From assembly GCF_019334345.1 (NCBI RefSeq), contig NZ_JAHWQX010000001.1:937001-1001000 (forward strand): a stretch of 64,000 nt of DNA, in the 5' to 3' direction. The first letter of the stretch is position 1. Each line of letters opens with the position of its first letter. Position numbers and translations under genes: made by a program. Source of the stretch: Neohoeflea coraliihabitans. Lineage in GTDB: Bacteria > Pseudomonadota > Alphaproteobacteria > Rhizobiales > Rhizobiaceae. Shown here piece after piece: positions 18,634 through 27,104 of the stretch. The notes below the pieces were generated by a model. That model did not search any database. It was not told where the DNA came from and worked only from the letters and a program-made list of their open reading frames with translations.

Positions 18634-19793
18634 GGCGAACGCCTTTCTTCAAGAAATCTGTGCACTTCCGCGCCGGGGACATCATCGGCGATGAAGGCTT
18701 GTCCGATTCCGTGCGTCAGTATGAAGGTCAGCGCACCGCGCCGAACCTTCTTGTCCTGGGCGATGTGATCGAGAAGCACATCGGTCGGGGGCAGCGCGCC
18801 GGCAATATCACCGAGCCGCGTCGGCAGGCCGACCTCTGCCAGATGGCGCTGAACCCGCGCCGCGTCATCACGGCTTGCCAAATTCATGTGAGACGAGAAT
18901 TCATGCGCCAACACCATGCCGATCGCCACACCCTCGCCATGCACGAGACGCTGTCCGTCATACTGAGTGGCCGCCTCCAGCGCATGGCCGAAAGTGTGTC
19001 CGAGATTGAGCAGCGCCCGCCGGCCGGCTTCGCGTTCATCGGCTGCCACCACCTCGGCCTTCGCCCGGCAACTGACGGCAATCGCCTCGGCCCGCTCCGG
19101 TCCACCGGAAAAGATGCCGCGCCAGTTGGCTTCCAGCCAGGCGAAAAAGTCCGGACGATCGATCAGACCGTATTTCGCAACCTCCGCATAGCCTGCGCGA
19201 AACTCGCGGTCCGACAGCGTGTCGAGCACTTTCGTATCGGCGATAACGAGATCGGGCTGGTGAAACACGCCAACCAGGTTCTTGCCGTGCGACGTATTGA
19301 TGCCGGTTTTGCCCCCGACGGAAGAATCCACCTGCGCCAGCAAACTCGTCGGCACCTGAATGAAGCGCATGCCGCGCCGCACGATACCGGCGGCAAAGCC
19401 CGAGAGGTCGCCGATCACACCGCCCCCCAGTGCCACCACCGCATCGCCGCGTTCCAGCCGCGCTGCCAGAACGTGGTCGACGACCTGCATCAAGGCTTCA
19501 AAACTCTTGGTTTTCTCACCGGCCGGCAGCACCAGTGAAACGGCGGCGATACCGGCATCGGCAAGACCGGCCATGAGCGGGTCAAGGTGCAGCCGCGCAA
19601 CCGTCTCGTCAGTAATCACCGCCACCCGCATGCCGTCGCCAAGCGCTGCAATGGCCTTGCCGGCGCCATCGATCAATCCCGTGCCGATCAGAATGTCGTA
19701 GCTGCGCGCGCCCAGCGCCACCTGCACTGTTTTCTGCGCGGTTGAGAGGGTCACTGCGGGTTGAGAAAGCCCGCCGGACTGCGATTCTGTCAT
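18630..19793 (-). CDS. aroB: 3-dehydroquinate synthase
   Basis: 387 residues. It has the NAD-binding ALGGGVIGDLSGFAAG (about 120-135), VPTSLLAQVDSSVGGKTGIN with the active-site lysine, and the zinc-binding histidines in NLGHTFGHALE and VHGEGVAIGM. The enzyme converts DAHP to 3-dehydroquinate, step two of the shikimate pathway. Both ends overlap neighbours by 4 bp (aroK upstream, CorC-like downstream), indicating translational coupling. The N-terminal 20 residues (MTESQSGGLSQP) are variable. Confidence 0.96.
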   Translation of the reverse strand: MTESQSGGLSQPAVTLSTAQKTVQVALGARSYDILIGTGLIDGAGKAIAALGDGMRVAVITDETVARLHLDPLMAGLADAGIAAVSLVLPAGEKTKSFEALMQVVDHVLAARLERGDAVVALGGGVIGDLSGFAAGIVRRGMRFIQVPTSLLAQVDSSVGGKTGINTSHGKNLVGVFHQPDLVIADTKVLDTLSDREFRAGYAEVAKYGLIDRPDFFAWLEANWRGIFSGGPERAEAIAVSCRAKAEVVAADEREAGRRALLNLGHTFGHALEAATQYDGQRLVHGEGVAIGMVLAHEFSSHMNLASRDDAARVQRHLAEVGLPTRLGDIAGALPPTDVLLDHIAQDKKVRRGALTFILTHGIGQAFIADDVPGAEVHRFLEERRSP

Positions 19794-20398
19794 GACACAT
19801 TCCCGGTATCTTGCGCCGCCACAGCGGCCAGCGCCGAAATGACCTCGCCGGCAATCGTCTCTCGTGGTGCATCGCGTGATAGGACGCGCAACGGCGCTGT
19901 CGCATAAACCGGGTAGCGCGCTTCCATCAGCGTCTGCAATGTACCCTTTGGATCTTCGGTCTTCAGCAAAGGTCGGTTGTCACGCCGTGACACCCGCTCC
20001 CACAGGACGTCCAGTTCTGCATCAAGCCAGACCGCCAGCCCCTTATCGCCAATCACCCGGCGATTCTTCTCGTTCATGTAAGCGCCACCGCCGGTCGAGA
20101 CCACGCCGGCACCGTTTTTCATCAACCGGCGGATGACCCGCGCCTCGAGCGCCCGGAACTCCGCCTCGCCATAAGCAGCGAAAAGATCGCTGATGCTCAT
20201 CCGCGACGCCCGTTCGATTTCATGATCGCTATCGAAAAACGGCACCTGCAACCACTGCGCCACCAATCGGCCAATTGCCGATTTGCCCGCTCCCATCAGA
20301 CCGACGAACACCAGCTTGCGTGGCCCCAGGGCCGCGAGTGCACGGCTGATGTCCCTTTCCGCCGGGCGGCCCGGGTTCGCAGCTGTCGCATGCGTCAC
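19790..20398 (-). CDS. aroK: Shikimate kinase
   Basis: 202 residues from a GTG start at 20398, chosen because GGAG lies six bases before it. The upstream open frame runs through tandem repeats and GC-rich sequence that do not look coding. The P-loop is VGLMGAGKSAIGR; FDSDHEIE provides the Mg and shikimate ligands, VVSTGGGA is the shikimate-binding glycine loop, and RDNRPLL is the lid. It phosphorylates shikimate at O3. The N-terminal 35 residues before the P-loop strand are a polar extension seen in other rhizobial AroK proteins. First gene of the aroK-aroB-CorC operon. Confidence 0.94.
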   Translation of the reverse strand: MTHATAANPGRPAERDISRALAALGPRKLVFVGLMGAGKSAIGRLVAQWLQVPFFDSDHEIERASRMSISDLFAAYGEAEFRALEARVIRRLMKNGAGVVSTGGGAYMNEKNRRVIGDKGLAVWLDAELDVLWERVSRRDNRPLLKTEDPKGTLQTLMEARYPVYATAPLRVLSRDAPRETIAGEVISALAAVAAQDTGNVS

Positions 20399-20746
20399 TG
20401 ATCTCTCCGTACTCCGATCGCCCCATCCTGGCGGTCCTGGCCGTGCACGCCATCTCGACATCTCTGTGTGCATCGCCAAGGCGCCCCTGCGCCCCATCCC
20501 CGGCGTTGCGCATCCTGTCGAGGCCGGCGTTGCGCATCCTGTCGAGGCCGGCGTTGCGCATCCTATCGAGGAATGCGGCCCGCACGTCAAGACAAGCCCC
20601 CGCCCCGCGCCCCCCGCCCCGCGCGCCCCCGCCCCGCGCGCGATGACACAGGCCCCGGGTTGTAGCGGACTTTCCGGCTTCAGCTTCGCGCCGTCTTGAA
20701 ACACCGCCGCCGCTGGCGCATAAGGAAAATACTGTAGTAAGGTAGC
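20399..20746. other. Intergenic region between aroK and the small membrane protein gene
   Basis: About 350 bp between divergent genes, so it should hold both promoters. It contains three 24-bp tandem repeats and a tract of C/G-only sequence at about 20598-20645. The frame remains open on the minus strand through this region, giving a repetitive GCATPAST peptide, but no ribosome binding site or conserved protein was found. Confidence 0.6.
20502..20573. repeat. Three tandem copies of a 24-bp repeat
   Basis: Copies at 20502-20525 and 20526-20549 are identical; 20550-20573 differs at three positions (CCTATC for CCTGTC, and its last two bases AA for CC). The unit begins GGCGTTGCGCATCC and ends TCGAGGCC. 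Its length is a multiple of three, so copy changes would keep a reading frame if it were translated. Confidence 0.95.
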
Positions 20747-20896
20747 ATGATGCCCACTCTTTTCCGGTTTCTCGTTTTCTGTGCCGTTCTCGCTGGCCTC
20801 GTCTATGGCGCGATGTTCGCGCTCATTTTTACGGTCCAGCCGACAGAACGTGAAGTTACGGTTCGGATTCCGGCGGAACGGATAAACCCGAGATAG
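20747..20896 (+). CDS. Small single-pass membrane protein, 49 residues
   Basis: The reading frame starts ATGATG at 20747 and ends TAG at 20894-20896, only nine bases before xerD. The product has a short N terminus, one hydrophobic helix (about 6-32, FLVFCAVLAGLVYGAMFALI) and a C-terminal tail of about 17 residues, VQPTEREVTVRIPAERINPR, with alternating hydrophobic and charged residues. Small proteins like this precede xerD in many Rhizobiales; the function is unknown. A weak AAGG lies before the start. The absence of stops over 49 codons, the membrane-helix pattern and the tight spacing to xerD argue that it is real. Confidence 0.72.
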   Translation: MMPTLFRFLVFCAVLAGLVYGAMFALIFTVQPTEREVTVRIPAERINPR

Positions 20897-20905
20897 GCCG
20901 TCCCC

Positions 20906-21877
20906 ATGCGCAATTCAGGCCGAGCGCAGGTCGAGGCATTTCTCGAAATGCTCAGCGCCGAGCGGGGCGCCGCTGCCAATACGCTGGCCGCCTACGGCGC
21001 CGATCTGGAAGAAGCGATCGCGTTCATGTCGTCGCGCAATTCGGCACTACCAGCCGCCGGCAGCGATGATCTCAAGGCCTTTATTGCCGATCTGGCCGGG
21101 CGCGGCTATGCGGCCAGCTCGCAAGCCCGCAAACTTTCCGCACTGCGCCAGTTTTTCCGGTTCCTGCATGCCGAGGGACTGCGAGCCGACGATCCGACCG
21201 GGACGATCGATACGCCACGAAAGGGGCAAGCACTGCCGAAAATCCTCAGCGTCGAAGAGGTCAGCCGCCTGATTGCACAGGCCGAAGCCGACATTGCTGC
21301 CGCCGGTTCCGACCAGGAACGCTATCAGCGGATCCGCTTCCGCGCACTGCTCGAGCTGCTTTATGCCACCGGCATGCGGGTGAGCGAACTGGTCAGCCTG
21401 CCTGAACGTGTGTGGAGCGGCGATGGTCGCTTCCTGATGATCCGCGGCAAGGGCAACAAGGAGCGGCTTGTCCCCCTCTCGCTGCCGGCGCGTCAGGCGA
21501 TGGCTGACTGGATCGCAACGCGCAATGCCGCCTGGCCTGCCAACACCGATGATCCGCAATGGCTTTTTCCCGCGGCTTCCGATCTCGGGCATCTGGCCCG
21601 CCAGGTTTTTGCGCGCGATCTCAAGGCGCTTGCCGGACGGGCGCAGATTCCCGCGCGGCTGGTTTCACCGCATGTGCTGCGGCACGCCTTTGCCAGCCAC
21701 CTGCTTGCCAATGGCGCTGATTTGCGTGCCGTCCAGGAACTGCTTGGCCATGCCGACATTTCCACCACCCAGATCTACACGCATGTTCTTGACGAGCGTC
21801 TCAGGCAACTGGTCAACGATCATCACCCCCTTGCAAAAAGCGGCATAAACCGCGATGTAGCGGCCGACAACGGTTGA
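20906..21877 (+). CDS. xerD: Tyrosine recombinase XerD
   Basis: 323 residues. A SAM-like N-terminal domain (about 8-95, [19 protein letters not shown]) is followed by the catalytic domain with all active residues: Arg in [12 protein letters not shown], Lys in [12 protein letters not shown], the HxLR box in [14 protein letters not shown], and the terminal histidine and tyrosine in [16 protein letters not shown]. XerC and XerD resolve chromosome dimers at dif under FtsK control. XerD is preferred over XerC from its position between aroK and accA, the usual site for rhizobial xerD. No dif-like site was noticed nearby. Confidence 0.93.
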   Translation: MRNSGRAQVEAFLEMLSAERGAAANTLAAYGADLEEAIAFMSSRNSALPAAGSDDLKAFIADLAGRGYAASSQARKLSALRQFFRFLHAEGLRADDPTGTIDTPRKGQALPKILSVEEVSRLIAQAEADIAAAGSDQERYQRIRFRALLELLYATGMRVSELVSLPERVWSGDGRFLMIRGKGNKERLVPLSLPARQAMADWIATRNAAWPANTDDPQWLFPAASDLGHLARQVFARDLKALAGRAQIPARLVSPHVLRHAFASHLLANGADLRAVQELLGHADISTTQIYTHVLDERLRQLVNDHHPLAKSGINRDVAADNG

Positions 21878-21952
21878 GACCGGCATCCGAGCGCCTTATT
21901 TGCTGACCGGAAGACGTGTCGCGTACCCAAGGGGGGGCCAGACCGAGGGCAA

Positions 21953-22909
21953 ATGCAGAATTATCTCGATTTTGAAAAGCCGATCTCCGATCTCGACGCC
22001 AAGATCCGTGAATTGCGGGCCCTGGCGAGGGAAGATGACAGCGTTGACACCAGTGAAGAGATCACGCGTCTGGAAACCCGCAGCCGCGAGGCGACCGCCG
22101 AAATCTACACGCGCCTTACCCCCTGGCAGAAGACCCAGGTGGCCCGCCATCCGGGACGGCCGCATTTCAAGGACTACGCCCGCGCGTTGTTCACCGAATT
22201 CACGCCGCTTGCCGGCGATCGCAAATTCTCGGAAGACGCGGCGATCCAGGCCGGCTTAGCGCGCTTTCGCGGCCAGCCCGTGGCGATCATCGGTCAGGAA
22301 AAGGGCCAGGATACCAAGTCGCGCATCAAGCATAATTTCGGCTCGGCACGCCCGGAAGGTTATCGCAAGGCCATCCGCATCATGGAAATGGCGGATCGCT
22401 TCGGTCTGCCGGTCATCACCCTCGTGGACACGGCCGGAGCCTATCCGGGTGTGGGCGCCGAAGAGCGTGGTCAGGCCGAAGCCATTGCCCGTTCGACCGA
22501 GACCTGTCTCAAGCTTACCGTACCGCTGGTGTCGGTCATCATCGGCGAAGGCGGCTCGGGTGGTGCCATCGCCATCGCCACCGGCAACCGCGTCTATATG
22601 CTTGAGCACTCGATCTACAGTGTCATTTCTCCGGAAGGGGCCGCTTCGATCCTCTGGCGCGATTCCGCCCGCGCGCGTGACGCCGCATCCTCGATGCGCA
22701 TCACCGCCCAGGACCTCATCCAGTTGGGCGTGATCGACGGCATCATCGGCGAACCTCTGGGTGGTGCGCACCGCGACCCGCAGACGGTCATGGCGCATGC
22801 CGGCGATACGTTGACCGCTGCGCTCGAGAGTCTCGGCGGCCTGTCGCCCGAGCAGCTGCGCACCGAACGCCGCGAAAAGTTTCTCGCCATCGGCCGCAAG
22901 ATCGGCTGA
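21953..22909 (+). CDS. accA: Acetyl-CoA carboxylase carboxyltransferase, alpha subunit
   Basis: 318 residues, matching AccA throughout: [14 protein letters not shown] at the N terminus, [33 protein letters not shown], and the oxyanion-hole segment [12 protein letters not shown]. With AccD it transfers the carboxyl group from carboxybiotin to acetyl-CoA, the committed step of fatty acid synthesis. It stands about 75 bp after xerD. The 290 bp after its stop hold no gene that can be supported. Confidence 0.96.
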   Translation: MQNYLDFEKPISDLDAKIRELRALAREDDSVDTSEEITRLETRSREATAEIYTRLTPWQKTQVARHPGRPHFKDYARALFTEFTPLAGDRKFSEDAAIQAGLARFRGQPVAIIGQEKGQDTKSRIKHNFGSARPEGYRKAIRIMEMADRFGLPVITLVDTAGAYPGVGAEERGQAEAIARSTETCLKLTVPLVSVIIGEGGSGGAIAIATGNRVYMLEHSIYSVISPEGAASILWRDSARARDAASSMRITAQDLIQLGVIDGIIGEPLGGAHRDPQTVMAHAGDTLTAALESLGGLSPEQLRTERREKFLAIGRKIG

Positions 22910-23202
22910 GGTCCGGCGTCACCAACCGCCGGCCCGATACTGGCGGCGAGCAGCCGCCGCACTGGCGCCACAATCACGCTCTTGTTATGCCTTGGTGGCG
23001 GGCCTGTCCTTGCGGTAACCAACCGTCAACGATAAGCAGCGAAAATGCGATGCTTGTCGGGCAAGCCGCAAGCAATGGATGGCGAACAATCACGACGGTC
23101 GGCACGCCCTGCAAACCTCGTGATTATCCAGTGTTTTAACCGCACGGCAAGTGGCGATGTAAGACCTGAGCGGCGCCAAGCCCAAATGACTTTAGGGAAG
23201 AC

Positions 23203-24411
23203 ATGATTCGAAAGAGCTTTTTGCATCTGCCGCTGCTCGGTCTTCTCGGCCTCCTGCTGCTCGCCCTCACCGGCTGCCAGGACGCGCTCGATTCTGTGGC
23301 CAACAAGGCCGAGCATCCGCTGCCCTCCAAGCTGGTCAACAAGATGAAAGCGCATGACATGAGCTCGCGCTCGCCGATCATGATGCGCATCTTCAAGGAG
23401 GAAGGCGTTCTCGAGATCTGGAAGCAAAAGGGCAATGGCCGCTTCGACAAGCTGACGGAATACGAGATCTGCAAATGGTCCGGCAAGCTCGGTCCGAAGT
23501 TCAAGGAAGGCGACCGCCAGGCGCCGGAGGGCTATTATCGCATCTATCCGGCCCAGATGAACCCGCGCTCGAGCTATTACCTCTCTTTCAACCTCGGCTT
23601 CCCGAACGGCTATGACCGCGCCCATGGCCGCACCGGCACCAATCTGATGGTGCACGGCGCGTGCTCATCGGCGGGCTGCTATTCGATGACCGACGAGCAG
23701 GTGCTCGAGATCTATGGCCTCGCCCGCGACGCCTTCAAGGGCGGGCAGGAGTATTTCACCGTCGCTGCCTATCCGTTCCGCATGACGCCCGAAAACATGG
23801 CGCGGCACCGCAACAGCGAGCATTTCGAGTTCTGGAAGATGCTGAAGATCGGCTATGACCAGTTCGAGCTGACCAAACGCCCGCCGCAGGTCGAAGTCTG
23901 CGAGAAACGCTATGTCTTCAACCAGCAGCCCGAGGACGCCGACGCCAGCTTTGTTGCCACCGCCGCCTGCCCGGCGATGCGCACACCCGACAGCCTGGCG
24001 ATCGCCTATCAGGCCTACCAGCACAAATGGAATGACGCTTTTTCCAAGGCCGTCACGCGCGAAAGCCGCGACGAAGCCCGCGAGGCCGCCGAGGAAGCGC
24101 GACGCGACGAGCGCGACGCACGCATGGAGGCGCGCCAGGAGATCCGCTCGGAGACAGCTGCGAATGGCACGCCATTGCCGATCGGCAATCTGTTTTCGAC
24201 ACTCGGACCTTCGGACAGTCCGGCAGCCGCGCCCGCGCCGTCCAGTGTCGCAGCCGCAGCATCCTCCAGCGCGGCAACCGCAGTGAATCCTGCTGCCCCC
24301 TCTCTAAGCGCTGATGCCGCTGTCGCCGCCGTGGCCGAAACAGCGCCGCCAGCCGCGCAACCGGACACTGCAGCCGACCGGCCGTTCTGGAAGATCTGGG
24401 GCGGCAACTGA
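23203..24411 (+). CDS. L,D-transpeptidase (YkuD) family lipoprotein
   Basis: 402 residues. A lipoprotein signal peptide ends at ALTGC (Cys25). The YkuD domain carries the catalytic box HGACSSAGC, with His151 and nucleophile Cys159. Domains of this type (YafK-like) cross-link peptidoglycan, cleave it, or attach proteins to it from the periplasmic side. After about residue 285 comes a charged Arg/Glu/Asp helix, then an Ala/Pro/Ser-rich tail of about 90 residues that ends in FWKIWGGN. Start: AGGGAAG before the ATG. The stop shares one base with the start of the TusA-like gene. Confidence 0.88.
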   Translation: MIRKSFLHLPLLGLLGLLLLALTGCQDALDSVANKAEHPLPSKLVNKMKAHDMSSRSPIMMRIFKEEGVLEIWKQKGNGRFDKLTEYEICKWSGKLGPKFKEGDRQAPEGYYRIYPAQMNPRSSYYLSFNLGFPNGYDRAHGRTGTNLMVHGACSSAGCYSMTDEQVLEIYGLARDAFKGGQEYFTVAAYPFRMTPENMARHRNSEHFEFWKMLKIGYDQFELTKRPPQVEVCEKRYVFNQQPEDADASFVATAACPAMRTPDSLAIAYQAYQHKWNDAFSKAVTRESRDEAREAAEEARRDERDARMEARQEIRSETAANGTPLPIGNLFSTLGPSDSPAAAPAPSSVAAAASSSAATAVNPAAPSLSADAAVAAVAETAPPAAQPDTAADRPFWKIWGGN

Positions 24412-24674
24412 TGGCGCAGGCCGAAGTCGTGCTTGATCTAAAAGGCCTGAAATGCCCGCTTCCGGTCATGCGCACTCGCCGGCATTTGCGCAGCTGCACC
24501 GCAGGGACAATCATACTGGTCGAGACCACCGACCCCCTGGCGGTCATCGATCTGCCGCACTTCTGCCAGCAGGAAGGGCATCGGCTGCTGGAAAGCCAAC
24601 CGCGCGCCGAGGGCCATGCTTTCCTGATTGAGAAGTCGACCGCTGCCGAGGCGACCACAGCACCGCAGATCTGA
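24411..24674 (+). CDS. TusA/SirA-like sulfurtransferase-fold protein
   Basis: 87 residues. The family motif CPLPVM with the persulfide-carrying cysteine lies near 15-20 (LKGLKCPLPVMRTRR). The body, TAGTIILVETTDPLAVIDLPHFCQQEGHRLLE, matches the two-helix, four-strand fold. TusA relays sulfur for tRNA thiolation or molybdenum cofactor synthesis, while many paralogues have unknown roles. The start overlaps the transpeptidase stop by one base (TGATG), an unexpected operon partner. It converges with the CobW-like gene 19 bp away. The assignment to TusA proper is uncertain. Confidence 0.85.
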   Translation: MAQAEVVLDLKGLKCPLPVMRTRRHLRSCTAGTIILVETTDPLAVIDLPHFCQQEGHRLLESQPRAEGHAFLIEKSTAAEATTAPQI

Positions 24675-24693
24675 GCCCGTCCGGCGCAGGGCC

Positions 24694-25788
24694 CTATCCG
24701 CGGCCCGGCGTGTAGCCGCCGGGAATGGCCAGCGGGTTATCGATCAGTGCCTGGCTGTCGGGGCGGTCGATCCCCGGTCTGTTCGCAAGGGCGCTGAAAA
24801 GTTCGCTGACCAGTCCCGCCGGCAGATCTTTGCCGATGACCACCAGCCGGGTCTTTCGATCGGCTCCTTCGGGCCACCCCGCGAGCCGCACCGGTGCAGC
24901 GATGATCGATTGCACGGCGTGCACCACCAGCGGCCGCTCCGGCCGGTCGCTGAGCTTGACAATCCCCTTCATGCGCAAAAGATTCGGCCCGTGAGCGCTC
25001 TGCAAGCGGTCGAGAAACAGCATCAGCGCCTCAGGTGCGATCGCCTCATCAATCACCAGGCTTTCCGTTTGGATGCCGTCAGCATCGTGCCCGTGACTGT
25101 GTGCATGGGCGGCAGCAGGCACTGCGGCGGCTTCATTGCCAGCGTTCGCGTTAATTGAAAACACCGCCTCCGCCGTAAGATCCGGGTCATCCCCGTCCAG
25201 AACCGCGACACGTGGATTGAGCTGCGTCAACAGCGGTGCAAGCGCGCTGCGTTGCATTTCGCCGACCATGCCGGACTTGCTGATCAGCAAGCGATCGGCC
25301 AGGCGCACCTGACGGCGCGCTTCCTCATGCTTTGCCAGCGTATCGTTGCCGTGCACCGCATCGACCACCGTCACGAGGCCGGCAAATTCGTAGCACCCCG
25401 CCAGCACAGGATGCCCGATGATCGCCTGCAGCACGGGCCCGGGGTCCGCCAGCCCGGTCGTCTCGACGAGTACACGCGAAAACGGCCGCACCCGCCCGGT
25501 CTGTCGCCGGTCCATCAGATCGGCCAGCGTATCAACCAGGGCGCCGCGCACCGTGCAGCACAAACAGCCATCCGACAGCTCGATGATGCCATCGCTCGAT
25601 TGTTCAACCAGCAGATGATCAACCCCGATGGCGCCGAATTCATTGATGATCAGCGCCGCATCGGACAGGAACGGCGCGCCGAGAAAACGGTTGATCAGCG
25701 TGGTCTTGCCAGCACCGAGAAACCCCGACAGGACATGCACCGGCATCTTTTCCGGTCGGCGTGCGTGAGGCGCGGGATCGCCATTCAT
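24694..25788 (-). CDS. CobW/COG0523 family GTPase (metal chaperone-like)
   Basis: 364 residues from the ATG at 25788. Walker A GFLGAGKTTLI is near 20-30, the family metal motif GCLCC (CXCC) near 80, and ETTGLADP follows. A histidine-rich loop, AHAHSHGHD, lies before the C-terminal CobW_C domain. Such proteins deliver or allocate metals, often zinc, using GTP. The guanine-specificity motif, normally (N/S)KxD, reads SKSG here, so the aspartate is absent. The gene starts one base after the stop of the D,D-carboxypeptidase gene, so the pair is an operon. The metal and client protein are unknown; the cob name is historical. Confidence 0.88.
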   Translation of the reverse strand: MNGDPAPHARRPEKMPVHVLSGFLGAGKTTLINRFLGAPFLSDAALIINEFGAIGVDHLLVEQSSDGIIELSDGCLCCTVRGALVDTLADLMDRRQTGRVRPFSRVLVETTGLADPGPVLQAIIGHPVLAGCYEFAGLVTVVDAVHGNDTLAKHEEARRQVRLADRLLISKSGMVGEMQRSALAPLLTQLNPRVAVLDGDDPDLTAEAVFSINANAGNEAAAVPAAAHAHSHGHDADGIQTESLVIDEAIAPEALMLFLDRLQSAHGPNLLRMKGIVKLSDRPERPLVVHAVQSIIAAPVRLAGWPEGADRKTRLVVIGKDLPAGLVSELFSALANRPGIDRPDSQALIDNPLAIPGGYTPGRG

Positions 25789-25789
25789 C

Positions 25790-26899
25790 TCAGATCGACG
25801 GCTTGTAGACCGGCAGCGGGATACCCCGCGTGCCAAGCACTGCGGCCGCCTCGAGCGCCGTCGCCGGCCCGTCACCGATCGGTTCGCCCAAGGGAGCCGG
25901 AACGAATTCCGGCGGGCCGCCGCGCCCTTTGATCAGCGGCGAGTTGAATACCAGTTCCCCATCCTCATCGCGTTCACCGCGGCGCGCTTCCTGCGCTTCC
26001 GGCGAACAGATCTCCTCGGAAACATCGCGTGTCGTGGCCCGCTCGGCGCCGTACGGCTCCAAAGTCAGAAGCGTTTCACTCTCGTCGGCCGGCGTGCGCA
26101 ACGCCTTGTCCAGAAGCCGGGCTGATTCTTCTGCCCGCGAGACCTGGCTGTCGGCACCGAAAACCACCGCCACGACCGTTCGGCCGTCGCGGCTGGCCGA
26201 GGAGACCTGATTGAATCCGGAAGCGCAGATGTAACCGGTCTTCATGCCATTCGCGCCCTCAAAGCGGCCGATCAGAATATTGTAGTTTTCATAGGTGCGC
26301 CCGCCCACTTCGAATCCCTCGAGGTCGAAATAGGAGGCATATTCCGGGAACTCGCGCCGCAGCGTCACGGCAAGCAGCGCCATGTCGCGCGCCGTCGTGT
26401 ACTGGCCTTCACCGGGCAGCCCGTTCGGGTTGACGAAGCGGCTGGACGTCATGCCTATGCGCCATGCCTCGGCGTTCATCGTCGCGACGAAACCGTCAAG
26501 CGAGCCGCCGACCGCCTGCGCGATCGCCACGGCAACGTCATTGGCTGACTTCACCATCAGATACTTCAACGCCGAGTCGAGTGGAAAGCGCGTTCCCGGT
26601 TTGAAATACATTTTGCTGGCCGGTTCATCGGCGGCGCGCGGGGTCATGACAATGTCGGTGTCGAGCGAAATGCGCCCGGCCCGCACGGCCCGAAATGCGA
26701 CATAGGCTGTCATCAGTTTGGTCAGCGATGCCGGATACCAGCGTTGGAATGCGTTATTGTGCTCGATCACCCGGCCGGTAGCCACCTCCACGGCCATGGA
26801 CGGACCGGCAGCGCCAGCCGGGGCGGACAGCGCCACAGACAGCACAAGTCCGATCAATGCTGCAAGGCGGGTGTGAGACAATGAGATCGACAGTAGCAC
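25790..26899 (-). CDS. D-alanyl-D-alanine carboxypeptidase, S11 family
   Basis: 369 residues. A signal peptide covers about 1-30. The three penicillin-binding motifs are present at normal spacing: SLTK (Ser58-Lys61), SAN (118-120) and KTG (220-222). The enzyme trims the terminal D-Ala of peptidoglycan stem peptides. Beyond about residue 275 is a charged, Pro-rich C-terminal extension in place of a clear amphipathic anchor helix. It is followed after one base by the CobW-like gene. The divergent M20 gene starts about 200 bp away. Confidence 0.92.
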   Translation of the reverse strand: MLLSISLSHTRLAALIGLVLSVALSAPAGAAGPSMAVEVATGRVIEHNNAFQRWYPASLTKLMTAYVAFRAVRAGRISLDTDIVMTPRAADEPASKMYFKPGTRFPLDSALKYLMVKSANDVAVAIAQAVGGSLDGFVATMNAEAWRIGMTSSRFVNPNGLPGEGQYTTARDMALLAVTLRREFPEYASYFDLEGFEVGGRTYENYNILIGRFEGANGMKTGYICASGFNQVSSASRDGRTVVAVVFGADSQVSRAEESARLLDKALRTPADESETLLTLEPYGAERATTRDVSEEICSPEAQEARRGERDEDGELVFNSPLIKGRGGPPEFVPAPLGEPIGDGPATALEAAAVLGTRGIPLPVYKPSI

Positions 26900-27104
26900 G
26901 GCCTATCCTTGAACTGATTGCGACAAGCGGCCGGAAGCAGCCGCAGCGCGCTTTTTCCTCGTCCCGACGCGCTGACTGGTTTATATGGCAGGAAAATGGT
27001 CGATGGCCACCGTCCATCCCCAGAGTGCCAAAAAATTTGGCGCAACACGCAGCTTTACCCGCCGCTGCATGACGAGAACAGCATCAGCCTGTGAAGGAGA
27101 GTTC

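Noticed and set aside
20399-20704. Minus-strand N-terminal extension of aroK through the tandem repeats
   Set aside because: The extension is repetitive (GCATPAST), lacks a ribosome binding site and adds nothing conserved; the GTG at 20398 has a good Shine-Dalgarno sequence.
23045-23206. 53-codon open frame just before the L,D-transpeptidase gene, overlapping its ATG
   Set aside because: It encodes a polar, Arg-rich sequence with no hydrophobic or conserved pattern and has no ribosome binding site, so it is treated as leader sequence.
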